Positions 8,826-18,050 of a stretch of DNA of 64,000 nt are shown here, piece by piece. The notes beneath the pieces are model-generated. The model made no database searches, was not told the origin of the DNA, and saw nothing but the letters and a program-made list of their open reading frames with translations. The first letter of the stretch is position 1. Every line of letters starts with the position of its first letter. A program made the position numbers and the translations under genes. The stretch covers positions 3,844,001 through 3,908,000 of the forward strand of contig NZ_AP031498.1 of the NCBI RefSeq assembly GCF_042854845.1. The letters run 5' to 3'. The stretch is from Maricurvus nonylphenolicus. GTDB taxonomy: Bacteria > Pseudomonadota > Gammaproteobacteria > Pseudomonadales > Cellvibrionaceae.

Positions 8826-8902
8826 GCTTGTACACTTACCAAGCTCCAACAATTGGATTAACATTAGTCACCTATGTTAAGCCAAGGATAAGGATGGGGC
8901 TG

Positions 8903-11900
8903 ATGCAATACGATATTTATTTTCACGGCGAACTGGCCGAAGGCGTCTCGCAGCAAGAGGCTGTCGAAGTCCTTCAGAAAATCACCGGACTAACACCCGC
9001 CAAAATTGAAGCCCATTTCTTTGCCGGCAAATCCGTTCGTATCAAACGCAACCTCAGCCATGAACAAGCCAAGGATTTTAGTGCACGACTGGCACAAGCG
9101 GGTCTGATAACCGAAATTCGGGCACTGGAAGCGGAAGCAACAGCCGCCCCTACCGAAGCCGTTGTTACACCTAAGTCAGAATCGGAATCAGAAGCTGAGG
9201 CTGAAGCTGCCCCAGAGACTCAAGCATCATCGCAACAACCGGAAACCATTCCGCCTGCTACTCCCAAAAAACGCAATCCACTGGTCTATGGTGCAGCCAT
9301 CTGTTTGGCTGTTATTGTCGCCATCGGAGCTGGTTTGTGGTTCTACAGCCAGTCATTACTGGATTACTCTGTACCTCAGCAAGTAAAAACCGCAGAAGCC
9401 GTGTTACTTAACGACAACACCATTGCCATTGGCCACGCCAATATCGATAAATTGGTCGAGATAGAACAATTGGTAAAAGGCTTTAACAGCGAAGAAATAT
9501 TGCCAGATCCCGATGCCGACGGCTTACTTGGCAAACTGCTGAACGCAGGTGTAGATCTACGCCAATCGCTGCACCAAGTGGTTTTCTCTCTTGCCATGGA
9601 TCAAACCGAAGGAAAAGCCAAAGCCTATCTCAACAACATTCTCATCGGTGATTTCAATCAACAACAGATTCTTGCATTTCTGCAGCAACATTATGAAGTC
9701 ACCAACCGAAGCCACAACGGCAAAACCTACTATGAATTTACCCAGCAAATTCGGGAAACCTGTGAATACACACCTTCTCAGGCGCTAGCATTCGGCCAAG
9801 GCTTTATTGTTATCAGTAAGGACAAAAAAGTACTGGAGCTGGTTGATGCCATTAATAATCCACCAGCCAACCTGACACAAACTAACAGCGAATGGATCAA
9901 ATACAGAAATGACCACCTGGTTAGCGTTGGCGTTTTACAGCCAGAACACCTCGATAAATATGACAGCCTGGGAGCTGTGCTGTTTTTCAGTGGCCTACGT
10001 AGCGCCCTCCCCTCGGTAGATGGTATCTTTATGGGGCTGGCTGGCACGGCCATACCCCCTAAGGCGGTTATTGACGCTACCGTCATTAGTCAAGACCAAC
10101 AGTGGTTAACTACCTCTGAGGCATCACTGAATGCCGGTCTGTTGGCTGCAAAACAAAATAATCAAAGTTCAGAACTCTTTAGCGCCATTATTAATAATCT
10201 CGATATCAAGCGTGAATCTGAAAACTTAAATTTGGCGTTTAGCATCGATAACCAGCTTACCGATCAAATCAAACAAACGGTTGAAGAAGGCCTGGGTTCC
10301 CTCTTCTCAATGTCCAGCAGCAACAGTAAAAGTGAAATCCCCCCTGAAAAACTGGAAGAGAATCCCAAGACCTATCAGTCCATTACTCCTGCCAGCCTGG
10401 CAAAACTTCCAGCCTTCGAAAATACCTACAACCAGACAATTCACTGGCAACAAGGCCCGGTAGCTATCCGTATCACTGAACTCCACCATAGCGTCGACGA
10501 TATTCAGGAAATAAGTCTGGAAGCGGTTACATCCGGCATTCCCAATACAGCCTCAAGTTCATTTGCCAGTGCTAGCCAACTGCATATTGATGACATTACC
10601 AATGCCAACGGTGAATCACTGATGGACCCCGCCACCTGTGGTAAATACATCAACAGCGATCCCGTTGTCCTAACGGATAGTTTCGGCAAAGGCGAGCTAA
10701 AAGCCAGCAAAAAAATTCGCCTGAAGCCCGGCGCTAAAATTGCCGATATTGCCAGCATTAAAGGTCGCGTAAGCCTTAATATTGCCACGCAAATTGAAAC
10801 GCAACGATTTACCGCTCCCATCAACCAAGCAATTGTCAAAACCCAAGGCGCTTATTTGCGTATCAAGGAAATTGCAGGCAATAACATCAGCTACCTGGTT
10901 AGTGGAGCCAAGCAACCACTGTTGAATGTCAGAGGGTTAAACGCCAAGGGACAGTATCTATCAGGTAGTGGTAGCAGCTCTTTTGGTGCTATCGGTAGCG
11001 GACCGCGTTCGCACAATGCCAGTTATCAAGGCCAGGTCAGTGCGGTAGAAGTCACCTACGCCACGCAGCGACAGGCTCAAGAGTATACATTTAATATTAC
11101 CGACCTAAGCCCACCAAGCAATACCAATAGCTTCAGTCCCGAGCATAAGCCTCCCGTTGCTTACGATATGGCTGACTGGAAACAGGTCGTGCAACTCAGC
11201 CAAAAAAATTATCCACAGGATCAGTTTAATTCCTGGTTAGGGCAACCCGTAGCAAACACCCGCTCCGGCCCCATACAAACCTACCTGTTCAAACCTGAAC
11301 TGCAGCGATTTGGCCCAGAGCGACGCTTCAATAGCCATATGGTCGTCAACCTGCCCTTTATCCGTTCACTGCTTAAAGCCAGTGGTCGCCTGAACCTCAC
11401 AACCCATTCCTTGACTTTTGATAATGGCGAGCAGATAAAGCCAACCGGTACACCCTGGGTAAGTCCTATTACGCTCGACTACAAAGGCGGCTGGAATCTA
11501 TCCCTGAGCGATGAGGCCATGCGTGAAGAAGGCTATCTGGCAGGCTCAGTCGATATTAAATATCTGCTGGATGATGTTACTTACGAGAAGGTCAAAGACA
11601 CAAAACTTGTTTCACTTAATGGCGATTTAAACCTGGCGCTGCCCACGCAAATTAAGGCAACAAGTATTCCCGCTCTACAGCTTGGCGAAAACACCAAGCT
11701 GTCAGGCTTTGATCTGCAACTTATAAAACTCGACGGTAATCGCCAGACCTATAGCATCAACGGCGATGAATCTGCTCTGGTTGCCATCTATGCCCTCAAC
11801 AGTGAAGGCAAAGAAATTGGCAAGCTGGACCCTTTTGGTGATGAGTTTGGTGTCCCCTCTGATCAAACCAAACGTCGTGTCGCCGGTATGTGGGCTCAGG

Positions 11901-11980
11901 GTGAAATTGATCAACTGATAGTTTATGAGGTGACTGAAGCCGTTATGAAGCGGTTGCCGCTTACACTCGATATCAATTGA
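8903..11980 (+). CDS. Large single-pass membrane protein, unknown function
   Basis: The frame is open from 8792, but that start lies in the purT terminator. ATG 8903, with AAGG 9 nt upstream, is preferred; ATG 8894 is the alternative. The product has 1025 residues. Residues 1-75 form a small domain beginning MQYDIYFHGEL, with AHFFAGKSVRIKRNLS, a type seen at the N-terminus of some gammaproteobacterial membrane proteins. An acidic Ala/Glu/Ser linker spans about 75-120, a transmembrane helix about 127-149, and then roughly 870 residues are probably periplasmic. That part has beta-rich stretches but no motif I can name. It lies alone, 20 bp from the convergent GGDEF-EAL gene. Topology is visible; function is not. 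Confidence 0.8.
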   Translation: MQYDIYFHGELAEGVSQQEAVEVLQKITGLTPAKIEAHFFAGKSVRIKRNLSHEQAKDFSARLAQAGLITEIRALEAEATAAPTEAVVTPKSESESEAEAEAAPETQASSQQPETIPPATPKKRNPLVYGAAICLAVIVAIGAGLWFYSQSLLDYSVPQQVKTAEAVLLNDNTIAIGHANIDKLVEIEQLVKGFNSEEILPDPDADGLLGKLLNAGVDLRQSLHQVVFSLAMDQTEGKAKAYLNNILIGDFNQQQILAFLQQHYEVTNRSHNGKTYYEFTQQIRETCEYTPSQALAFGQGFIVISKDKKVLELVDAINNPPANLTQTNSEWIKYRNDHLVSVGVLQPEHLDKYDSLGAVLFFSGLRSALPSVDGIFMGLAGTAIPPKAVIDATVISQDQQWLTTSEASLNAGLLAAKQNNQSSELFSAIINNLDIKRESENLNLAFSIDNQLTDQIKQTVEEGLGSLFSMSSSNSKSEIPPEKLEENPKTYQSITPASLAKLPAFENTYNQTIHWQQGPVAIRITELHHSVDDIQEISLEAVTSGIPNTASSSFASASQLHIDDITNANGESLMDPATCGKYINSDPVVLTDSFGKGELKASKKIRLKPGAKIADIASIKGRVSLNIATQIETQRFTAPINQAIVKTQGAYLRIKEIAGNNISYLVSGAKQPLLNVRGLNAKGQYLSGSGSSSFGAIGSGPRSHNASYQGQVSAVEVTYATQRQAQEYTFNITDLSPPSNTNSFSPEHKPPVAYDMADWKQVVQLSQKNYPQDQFNSWLGQPVANTRSGPIQTYLFKPELQRFGPERRFNSHMVVNLPFIRSLLKASGRLNLTTHSLTFDNGEQIKPTGTPWVSPITLDYKGGWNLSLSDEAMREEGYLAGSVDIKYLLDDVTYEKVKDTKLVSLNGDLNLALPTQIKATSIPALQLGENTKLSGFDLQLIKLDGNRQTYSINGDESALVAIYALNSEGKEIGKLDPFGDEFGVPSDQTKRRVAGMWAQGEIDQLIVYEVTEAVMKRLPLTLDIN

Positions 11981-12000
11981 TAAGGATAGGGACAAACTGA

Positions 12001-14169
12001 TTAGTTGGCGCGGTACTTAGTATAGTAAAGTTCTTCAATCGCCTGGACACTTAACGGGCGATGAAAATAGAACCCTTGAGCCAAATCACAATTCCATTGA
12101 GTTAAAAGAGCAAGCTGGGAGGCTTGCTCGACGCCCTCAGCAATAACTTTTATATTGAGCGTATGAGCCAGTTTAATCACCGAGGCCGTTATCGCCTTGC
12201 TTTCGCGGTCTTCATCTAACGTACTTATAAAAGACCGATCAATTTTCAAATAATCGATGGGAAGCTTACGTAGATAATGAAGCGATGAAAACCCTGTTCC
12301 AAAGTCATCCAAAGAAATGGAAATACCCATATTTCTTAGGGTTTGCAGTTTAGCAATAGCACCATCCATATCTTCCAAAAAGCTACTTTCTGTAATCTCC
12401 AATTCCAAATTGGTCGCAGGATACCCCGTTTTTTCCAGCGCACTGCGAACATCCTCAAGAAAATCAGGGGAGTTGAGTTGTTTGGTTGATACATTTACCG
12501 CCATGAACAGTGGAATCCCCTGTTCTAAAAGCTGCAACCCTACTGTGCAAGCGTAGCGTAGCACCCAACGTCCCAAGGGGATAATAAGCCCACAATCTTC
12601 AGCTATTGGAATAAACTCTAGTGGCGATAGCATACCCTCCTGCGGGTGCTGCCAACGGATTAATGCTTCTACACGGAATAAGGATTCTTCATGGATGCTT
12701 ATTTGCGGCTGCATCAACAACAGGAATTGATCCTGATCTATAGCGTCTTGAATTTCATGCTCCCGCTGTAATCGGCGCGGTCTTGTATCACTTAACGTTT
12801 CTGTAAACAGCCGTACTTGATTACGCCCCAGCTCTTTAGCCGAGTACATGGCTAAATCGGCATTCTTAAGCATGTCACTTGCACTTATGGAACCTGCGGT
12901 ACTGTAGGATATTCCTATACTCGCTGTGATACAGAAGGATTCTCCACTCAAGGCCAGGGGTTCCTTAATGACAGACAAGATTCTCTCCGCAAGCCTCACG
13001 CCATCTTCAGCATTATTTATGTATTGTGCAATAACGACAAATTCATCCCCCCCCAAGTGAGCTACATAATCATTAGATTTAACCCCCCGAGCTATACGAG
13101 AAGCAATGGTACTCAAGAGGAAATCCCCCGAGCTATGACCTAGTCTGTCATTCACCCGTTTAAAATAATCCAAATCAATGTATAAAATCGCTATCCCTAC
13201 TGCCGCCTCTCCGACGGTTTCGATAACGTTTTTAAGGTGTTTCCAAAAATGCCGGCGATTGGGCAAGTGAGTAGTAAAGTCATAATCAACGAGATTGTCA
13301 GAGGAAGTGCTTCCTACACTCCGAAACTCACTGATATCATTAGCAACACAGACATAATGCTGCACATCGCCACTATCATTTCGAACAGGACCGATGGTCA
13401 AGCGTATCCATCGAGACCGCTGCCTAGAATCCAGACTTTCAAATTCGCCCTCCCAATAGGCTCCCGCTTTGAGTACTCGGTTTATTTCGGGGTATGTCTC
13501 CTGTGCTTCTTTTAACCATTTATCCAATAAAGACTGGCTTCTTAAAGATTCGCAATCATCCATTTGGTAAATATCTACTAAGGCTTTATTCATGATTTCA
13601 ACATTGCCATCAGGCTGGCAAATCATGACCGCCGAGGTATCACGTTGTATGGCATCTGAAACATACTCAAGGGACATTCTCTGATGTATGTTACGCTCCA
13701 GTTCACTCTGAAGCTGGCGCTGGCGACTGTTAAGCTCAGACAACAACCGCTCATTGGTTAATGCAATATTTCGAGCCTTTTGATAAACAGCATGCTGCTC
13801 TGCAAAACTAGCGGTTTTATTTTCAATGATCAGCAATGCTGAGGATCCATGCTTACATGCTCGAGCTTCAAGCTGCATGTCATCATCGCCAGGGAGGGTT
13901 TCAGTCCAGATTCCAGATAGTATTTGCTCTGATGTATCTTTATTCCAGACTTCACATGCGTCTTCCAAGAAATTCTCGACATAGGGGAATGCTAGCGCCA
14001 GATCAAACTCTGTCGCACCTTGTGTCTGGGATTGTGATTGGCCTATAGCGTTTGAATACAGCAGGGTAAACCAGTCGGGCTGATCATGGAGCAGGCTAAA
14101 ATTACCTTCCGTTGTTTTTTCAAAGGCAACAATTCCGAGCACATTAAGCACGGTGGAGATTTCGGACAT
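12001..14169 (-). CDS. PAS-GGDEF-EAL cyclic-di-GMP signalling protein
   Basis: This 722-residue cytosolic protein has an N-terminal PAS-like region of about 115 residues, a coiled segment (about 125-165), a PAS domain (about 168-285), a diguanylate cyclase domain with intact GGDEF (373-377), and a phosphodiesterase domain with EAL (501-503) and DDFGTGFSSLHYL further on. Both active sites look intact, so it could make or degrade cyclic-di-GMP. There is no membrane segment. It is the last gene of a four-gene operon and starts 2 nt after the stop of the Ras-like GTPase. The GTPase or the OmpA-type protein may therefore control its activity or place it at the envelope. The domain call is firm; coupling is inference. 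Confidence 0.95.
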   Translation of the reverse strand: MSEISTVLNVLGIVAFEKTTEGNFSLLHDQPDWFTLLYSNAIGQSQSQTQGATEFDLALAFPYVENFLEDACEVWNKDTSEQILSGIWTETLPGDDDMQLEARACKHGSSALLIIENKTASFAEQHAVYQKARNIALTNERLLSELNSRQRQLQSELERNIHQRMSLEYVSDAIQRDTSAVMICQPDGNVEIMNKALVDIYQMDDCESLRSQSLLDKWLKEAQETYPEINRVLKAGAYWEGEFESLDSRQRSRWIRLTIGPVRNDSGDVQHYVCVANDISEFRSVGSTSSDNLVDYDFTTHLPNRRHFWKHLKNVIETVGEAAVGIAILYIDLDYFKRVNDRLGHSSGDFLLSTIASRIARGVKSNDYVAHLGGDEFVVIAQYINNAEDGVRLAERILSVIKEPLALSGESFCITASIGISYSTAGSISASDMLKNADLAMYSAKELGRNQVRLFTETLSDTRPRRLQREHEIQDAIDQDQFLLLMQPQISIHEESLFRVEALIRWQHPQEGMLSPLEFIPIAEDCGLIIPLGRWVLRYACTVGLQLLEQGIPLFMAVNVSTKQLNSPDFLEDVRSALEKTGYPATNLELEITESSFLEDMDGAIAKLQTLRNMGISISLDDFGTGFSSLHYLRKLPIDYLKIDRSFISTLDEDRESKAITASVIKLAHTLNIKVIAEGVEQASQLALLTQWNCDLAQGFYFHRPLSVQAIEELYYTKYRAN

Positions 14170-14171
14170 AG

Positions 14172-14687
14172 CTATTCTTCCTGCGCTTTAGCATCCATCA
14201 TCTTCAGGTTTAATCGGGTAAAAGCAGATTCGACATTTTCCCCCGTTTTGGCGCTAGTATGAATAACATTGTCATCATCAATAAAGTTATCAAACTGACC
14301 ACCCTGAATCTTCCATTCATCCCGTAAATCACATTTATTCACCAGCAACAGCAGAGGCACCTTCCCCAGATGTTCGTCAATCATGAGCTTTAATTCTTTT
14401 GCACCTTCTACACTTTTTGGCCTTGTTCCATCGACAACCAGAAGTATACCTGCCGCTCCACGTAGATGACTGGGTTTCAGTGATGTGAAGTCATCTGTCC
14501 CCTCAACATCCCAAATCATATTGAGTATTTCCATATCGTGAAGATTGACCACACGCTTACTGATTTTCACTCCTATTGTGGTGTGGTATTTATCACTGAA
14601 AATACTCTCAACAAAGCGCCTAACCAAGCTTGTCTTCCCCACAGCAAAGGGGCCCAACATACACACTTTTTTCGATATCTTGGACAC
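14172..14687 (-). CDS. Ras-like small GTPase
   Basis: This 171-residue protein has the full set of Ras-superfamily motifs: P-loop GPFAVGKTS (12-20), switch-I YHTTIGV with Thr37, switch-II WDVEG (Asp60, Gly63), NKCD (117-120) and TSAK (144-147). The switch-II stretch reads VEGTDD, so the Gln that follows the Gly in Ras (Gln61) is a Thr here. Intrinsic hydrolysis may therefore be slow and need a partner. There is no C-terminal Cys for lipidation. It is the third gene of the operon, 9 nt after the OmpA-type gene and 2 nt before the GGDEF-EAL gene. Bacterial Ras-like GTPases such as MglA act as polarity or motility switches. The role here is unknown. Confidence 0.9.
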   Translation of the reverse strand: MSKISKKVCMLGPFAVGKTSLVRRFVESIFSDKYHTTIGVKISKRVVNLHDMEILNMIWDVEGTDDFTSLKPSHLRGAAGILLVVDGTRPKSVEGAKELKLMIDEHLGKVPLLLLVNKCDLRDEWKIQGGQFDNFIDDDNVIHTSAKTGENVESAFTRLNLKMMDAKAQEE

Positions 14688-14696
14688 GATCTAACC

Positions 14697-16313
14697 TCAA
14701 ATATTTTCTCGGTTGATCCTATATGCTTTGACAAACAACTGAACTCTGCGTTGTTCGCTTGCAGGGACATGCTTCAGATCACGAGATCCAACGCCCCAGG
14801 CAATTACCGCGTCATCTGCCATTCCATTTTCCATAAGTAATTCCCTAACCCTATCGGCCCTTAGTTGACTGACCTTTTCATTGACCGAACGACTGCCTGT
14901 AGGATCTGCAAAACCTAGCACCATAACCTGAATATCCATAGTTTGATCTTGCTTAATGCTTTCTCGCAGGCGAGCAATCAGTCCCATCAAATCTGACAAT
15001 GCTGCCAGAGAATGTTCTGTAAACACATCGCTCTTGGGCTGAAAGTAAAGTGCGGTTTTATTAATACTGTCTATAATCTTCTCACGCAATTCATTAGCGG
15101 TAGGATCATTATTTGGCAGCTCTCCAATATGAATTGGTGTTGCCTCTACATGTATATCTATGTACTTGTACTGTTCAGCGCTGAAGCTATCCGTTAATGG
15201 AGGCCGACCATTCTCCTGCAAGACATGAACACTCAACTGATTGCCTTGCAGCTCTTCACGTATCAGGACAAATCCCGGTAGCTGCGAGATAAAATGAGTA
15301 AAACTGTTCACATCCCGCTCGATAAGAAACCAACTTATAGATTTAATCATTACCCCTATCACGACCAAGCCAACGATAATCAAACCAAACCATGGACGCC
15401 CCTTTTCTGGTAAATCATCCTTTGATTGGCTTAACAAACATTGCTGAAGATATGGGTCTACAGATAACAGGGAATCACGATCTCCGTTAAATTCCTTTAA
15501 TAGTGAATTGAAAACACGATGGATATCTTCACAGCAAGCATCCAGTTGTGAGCGTACATCATCGGTAGGCGTACCTTGAATCGCCAACGCCAAAACAGCG
15601 GATGGGCCCGCTGCGATTAACACCGACAACTCCCCCACTCGAATACCATCAAGAGAGTCTGCCGATGCATTAACAAAAGAATCACTGACAAAGTCGCTAA
15701 TGGCTGTCAGCATCGCCGAGACTAAATCAGGGTCCTCCGCAGTAATACCCTCAGCAGCAATAGAATGAATAAGCAGACCGGTATCACGGTGAATGAGAAA
15801 CACCTGCTCAACACGATATAGGACAGTTCTGGCAATTACATATTGGGCATAGGTCATGCCACTGCGCCACGCGTTAATGCGCCAACTGAGTGCTCGAGGA
15901 CTTAAACTTTGCTCCAGTAGAGTATTGAGCGTTTGCACCATATTACTCAGGGCAGCCGCTACAGCTTTACGAATTGCCGGACCTAAAATGGGAAAAATAA
16001 CATCGGTAATACGGGAAGGGTTGCGTTCAATTGAGCGCTCAATGGCTGTATTGACAAGGGGAGCCAGGGTTTTTCCCATGGAATCATCTTGGGCCGATCG
16101 TAATGCAATAGCCTCACTGATAATGGCTGAAACACGCTCAATACCCGATCTATCTTGTAATTGCTGTTTGAGAACATCTTCGAACTCATCACCTAATAAA
16201 AGGGATCTAAGGCGAAGATAGTCGTTGTCACAGTCAGTCAGGGTAGTGTTTTCTGACGGCGAGCTAGGCTTGGGTGACTCGCAGGGAGGCTGAGGCGTGG
16301 AGTCGCTTGCCAT
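14697..16313 (-). CDS. Inner-membrane protein with cytosolic N-terminal domain and OmpA-like C-terminal domain
   Basis: This 538-residue protein has a long N-terminal region (1-308), one transmembrane helix (about 309-330) and a C-terminal OmpA-like peptidoglycan-binding domain (about 420-535) with LGFADPTGSRSVN and LRADRVRELL. Asp470 and Arg485 fit the diaminopimelate-binding pair. The cytosolic part has FPILGPAIRKAV (107-118), SWRINAWRSG (143-152) and RVEQVFLIHRDTGLLIHS (167-184). The stretch from about 160 to 275 alternates strands and helices in a way that recalls roadblock/longin domains, which partner small GTPases; this is an inference. There is no signal peptide. It is the second gene of the operon, 7 nt after the coiled-coil gene. 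It probably ties the GTPase module to the cell wall. Confidence 0.85.
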   Translation of the reverse strand: MASDSTPQPPCESPKPSSPSENTTLTDCDNDYLRLRSLLLGDEFEDVLKQQLQDRSGIERVSAIISEAIALRSAQDDSMGKTLAPLVNTAIERSIERNPSRITDVIFPILGPAIRKAVAAALSNMVQTLNTLLEQSLSPRALSWRINAWRSGMTYAQYVIARTVLYRVEQVFLIHRDTGLLIHSIAAEGITAEDPDLVSAMLTAISDFVSDSFVNASADSLDGIRVGELSVLIAAGPSAVLALAIQGTPTDDVRSQLDACCEDIHRVFNSLLKEFNGDRDSLLSVDPYLQQCLLSQSKDDLPEKGRPWFGLIIVGLVVIGVMIKSISWFLIERDVNSFTHFISQLPGFVLIREELQGNQLSVHVLQENGRPPLTDSFSAEQYKYIDIHVEATPIHIGELPNNDPTANELREKIIDSINKTALYFQPKSDVFTEHSLAALSDLMGLIARLRESIKQDQTMDIQVMVLGFADPTGSRSVNEKVSQLRADRVRELLMENGMADDAVIAWGVGSRDLKHVPASEQRRVQLFVKAYRINRENI

Positions 16314-16320
16314 TGCTCAC

Positions 16321-16866
16321 CTAAAGATCGTCTATTTGTTGGGCCATCTGCTTTAACAAAGTCGATAAAGCAGATCTATCCGTTTTACTGTGGCGAAGCT
16401 CATCGGTATTTTCCTGCACCGAGTTTTCCAAAGCAGCAAAATGCTCGTTCATCGCTTCAGTTAACTGGCGAAGCTCTGCAAAGAGCTGATTTTCCGCAGC
16501 CTGATGGGCAGACTCGGTTTCCGCTTTAAATTGCTCTAAGCGCGAATCCAGGTCACCGAGCTCACCTTCAATACATGCTGAACGATTACTTTGCTTATCG
16601 CCATCACTGTCAATCCGCTTATTAAGCGTCCGAACATGCTTCTCAAGTTCTTTCTTAAGCTCTTTAACCGTATCATGGAGTTGTTTTTCCAACTGATTAA
16701 AACGAAAGTCACTTGCTGCGCGAAACTCGGCGATGACGTCTTCTAGATGGGATTGCTGCTCGCCAAAGAGCAAATTTTGAATATCTCGTAACCGAGATTC
16801 AGGATCACCTCCATTGCCTTTAACAGGGGCCTCTACGTCCTTTTGTTTTGCCCGTGATTTGGCCAT
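16321..16866 (-). CDS. Coiled-coil protein, first gene of the GTPase operon
   Basis: This 181-residue soluble protein is highly charged. After a Lys-rich start it has RLRDIQNLLFGEQQSHLEDV at about residues 25-44 and then almost continuous coiled coil to the end. The segment with LLFGEQ resembles LRLRSLLLGDEFEDVL in the N-terminus of the next gene's OmpA-type protein, so the two may share a docking or dimerisation element. It has no signal peptide or membrane segment. It lies 7 nt upstream of the OmpA-type gene and heads the operon. I do not recognise a named family. A scaffold role between the membrane protein and the GTPase is a guess from context. Confidence 0.75.
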   Translation of the reverse strand: MAKSRAKQKDVEAPVKGNGGDPESRLRDIQNLLFGEQQSHLEDVIAEFRAASDFRFNQLEKQLHDTVKELKKELEKHVRTLNKRIDSDGDKQSNRSACIEGELGDLDSRLEQFKAETESAHQAAENQLFAELRQLTEAMNEHFAALENSVQENTDELRHSKTDRSALSTLLKQMAQQIDDL

Positions 16867-17202
16867 GAATACACTCCTTGCCAGAGCTGAATAGGATACA
16901 GCTTAGATCCCTAGTTACATGCCTGCTTTAGATTTACCACCAAAAGATAGGGTTCTTTCCCCTAGATAATGAGTATAGGAAAGAACTGCTCTCTTACAAG
17001 CAGCTCCCGGACTGAATCACCACTCATGTGCTGGTCACAACTTAGTTAACTAAACACAGTACAGGTTATAGAGAAGAGTAATAAAGGACCCATAAACAAG
17101 TCACGATTGAAACTATAGAGCACGCATTGGTGTTCACATAAAAAAGCCCCCAGTGCTGTCGCACTGGAGGCTTAAGAATTTCTTTCTTACCTTCCGGGTT
17201 AT
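16867..17202. other. 336-bp non-coding region between two minus-strand operons
   Basis: No convincing gene is seen. The region holds the prmC terminator (17144-17173). A perfect 12-nt palindrome TTAGTTAACTAA lies at 17042-17053. The inverted repeat GTTCTTTCC (16952-16960) and GGAAAGAAC (16978-16986) lies 86-120 nt upstream of the coiled-coil gene start. The last two could be operators or leader structure for the GTPase operon; this is inference. Confidence 0.5.
17144..17173 (-). terminator. Rho-independent terminator of hemA-prfA-prmC
   Basis: On the minus strand, AAGCCTCCAGTGC, loop GACA and GCACTGGGGGCTT form a 13-bp stem with one mismatch, followed by a run of T. It lies 30 nt after the prmC stop. 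Confidence 0.9.
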
Positions 17203-18048
17203 TTAACTATATCGACCCAAGGTTACCCTGTCATTGCCACCGTAATCCTGTTCGGTGACCACATCGACATATCCACAAGCAGAGAAAATCTCTCGTACAT
17301 CCTCACCTTGCTCAAACCCATGCTCCAGAGCCAGCCAACCACCCGGTAATAGATGCTGTTTGGCCTGCTCGGCTATATGTTGAATATCCGCCAAACCATT
17401 AGCGTCTGCCACCAACGCACTTAAGGGTTCAAAGCGCACATCGCCTTCTGCGAGATGAGGATCTTGTTGATCAATATAAGGGGGATTACTGACAATTAAG
17501 TTAAATTGCTCACTCGCCAGTTCGCCAAACCAATCACTTTGTTTAATGGTGATATGGTTAAAACCCAACGCTTGTCGATTGGCTTCCGCAAGCTTTACTG
17601 CATCAACAGATTGATCAACACCGGTAATGTTCCATCCCGGTTTTTCACTGGCCAATGCCAAGGCAATTGCACCAGTGCCAGTACCCAGATCGACCACACG
17701 AGCGTCGTTAGGTAAATCCAAGTCCAGTACCACTTCCACCAAACGCTCAGTATCGGGGCGGGGAATCAGGGTTGAGGGATTAACCTGTAGAGGTAAAGAC
17801 CAAAACTCCCGTTGCCCAAGAATATGAGCAACGGGTTCGCCAGTTAGGCGGCGGGAAAATAAAGATTCAAAACGGGCTTGTTGTTCTGGCGTAAGTTCTT
17901 TTTCTGGCCAGGTATATAAATAGGTTCGCTCGCGCTCAACACACTCGGCGAGCAATAGCTCGACATCGAGCCGAGCGCTATCACTGATCTGATCCAGCTC
18001 GCTGGCTCTGGCCAGATTTTGCTGGATCGTCAGAGGTGATTCGGACAC
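17203..18048 (-). CDS. prmC: Release factor glutamine methyltransferase PrmC
   Basis: PrmC methylates the glutamine of the GGQ motif in RF1 and RF2 using S-adenosylmethionine. The 281-residue length matches the family. The helical N-terminal domain is followed by the SAM site VVDLGTGTG (118-126) and the catalytic NPPY (188-191) that holds the substrate glutamine. The gene starts 2 nt after the stop of prfA, its substrate gene, the usual arrangement, and ends before a strong terminator. Identification is secure. Confidence 0.97.
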   Translation of the reverse strand: MSESPLTIQQNLARASELDQISDSARLDVELLLAECVERERTYLYTWPEKELTPEQQARFESLFSRRLTGEPVAHILGQREFWSLPLQVNPSTLIPRPDTERLVEVVLDLDLPNDARVVDLGTGTGAIALALASEKPGWNITGVDQSVDAVKLAEANRQALGFNHITIKQSDWFGELASEQFNLIVSNPPYIDQQDPHLAEGDVRFEPLSALVADANGLADIQHIAEQAKQHLLPGGWLALEHGFEQGEDVREIFSACGYVDVVTEQDYGGNDRVTLGRYS

Positions 18049-18050
18049 GT

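Noticed and set aside
8792..8902. Upstream extension of the 1025-residue membrane protein
   Set aside because: The start codon lies in the purT hairpin, and the extra residues have no conserved character.
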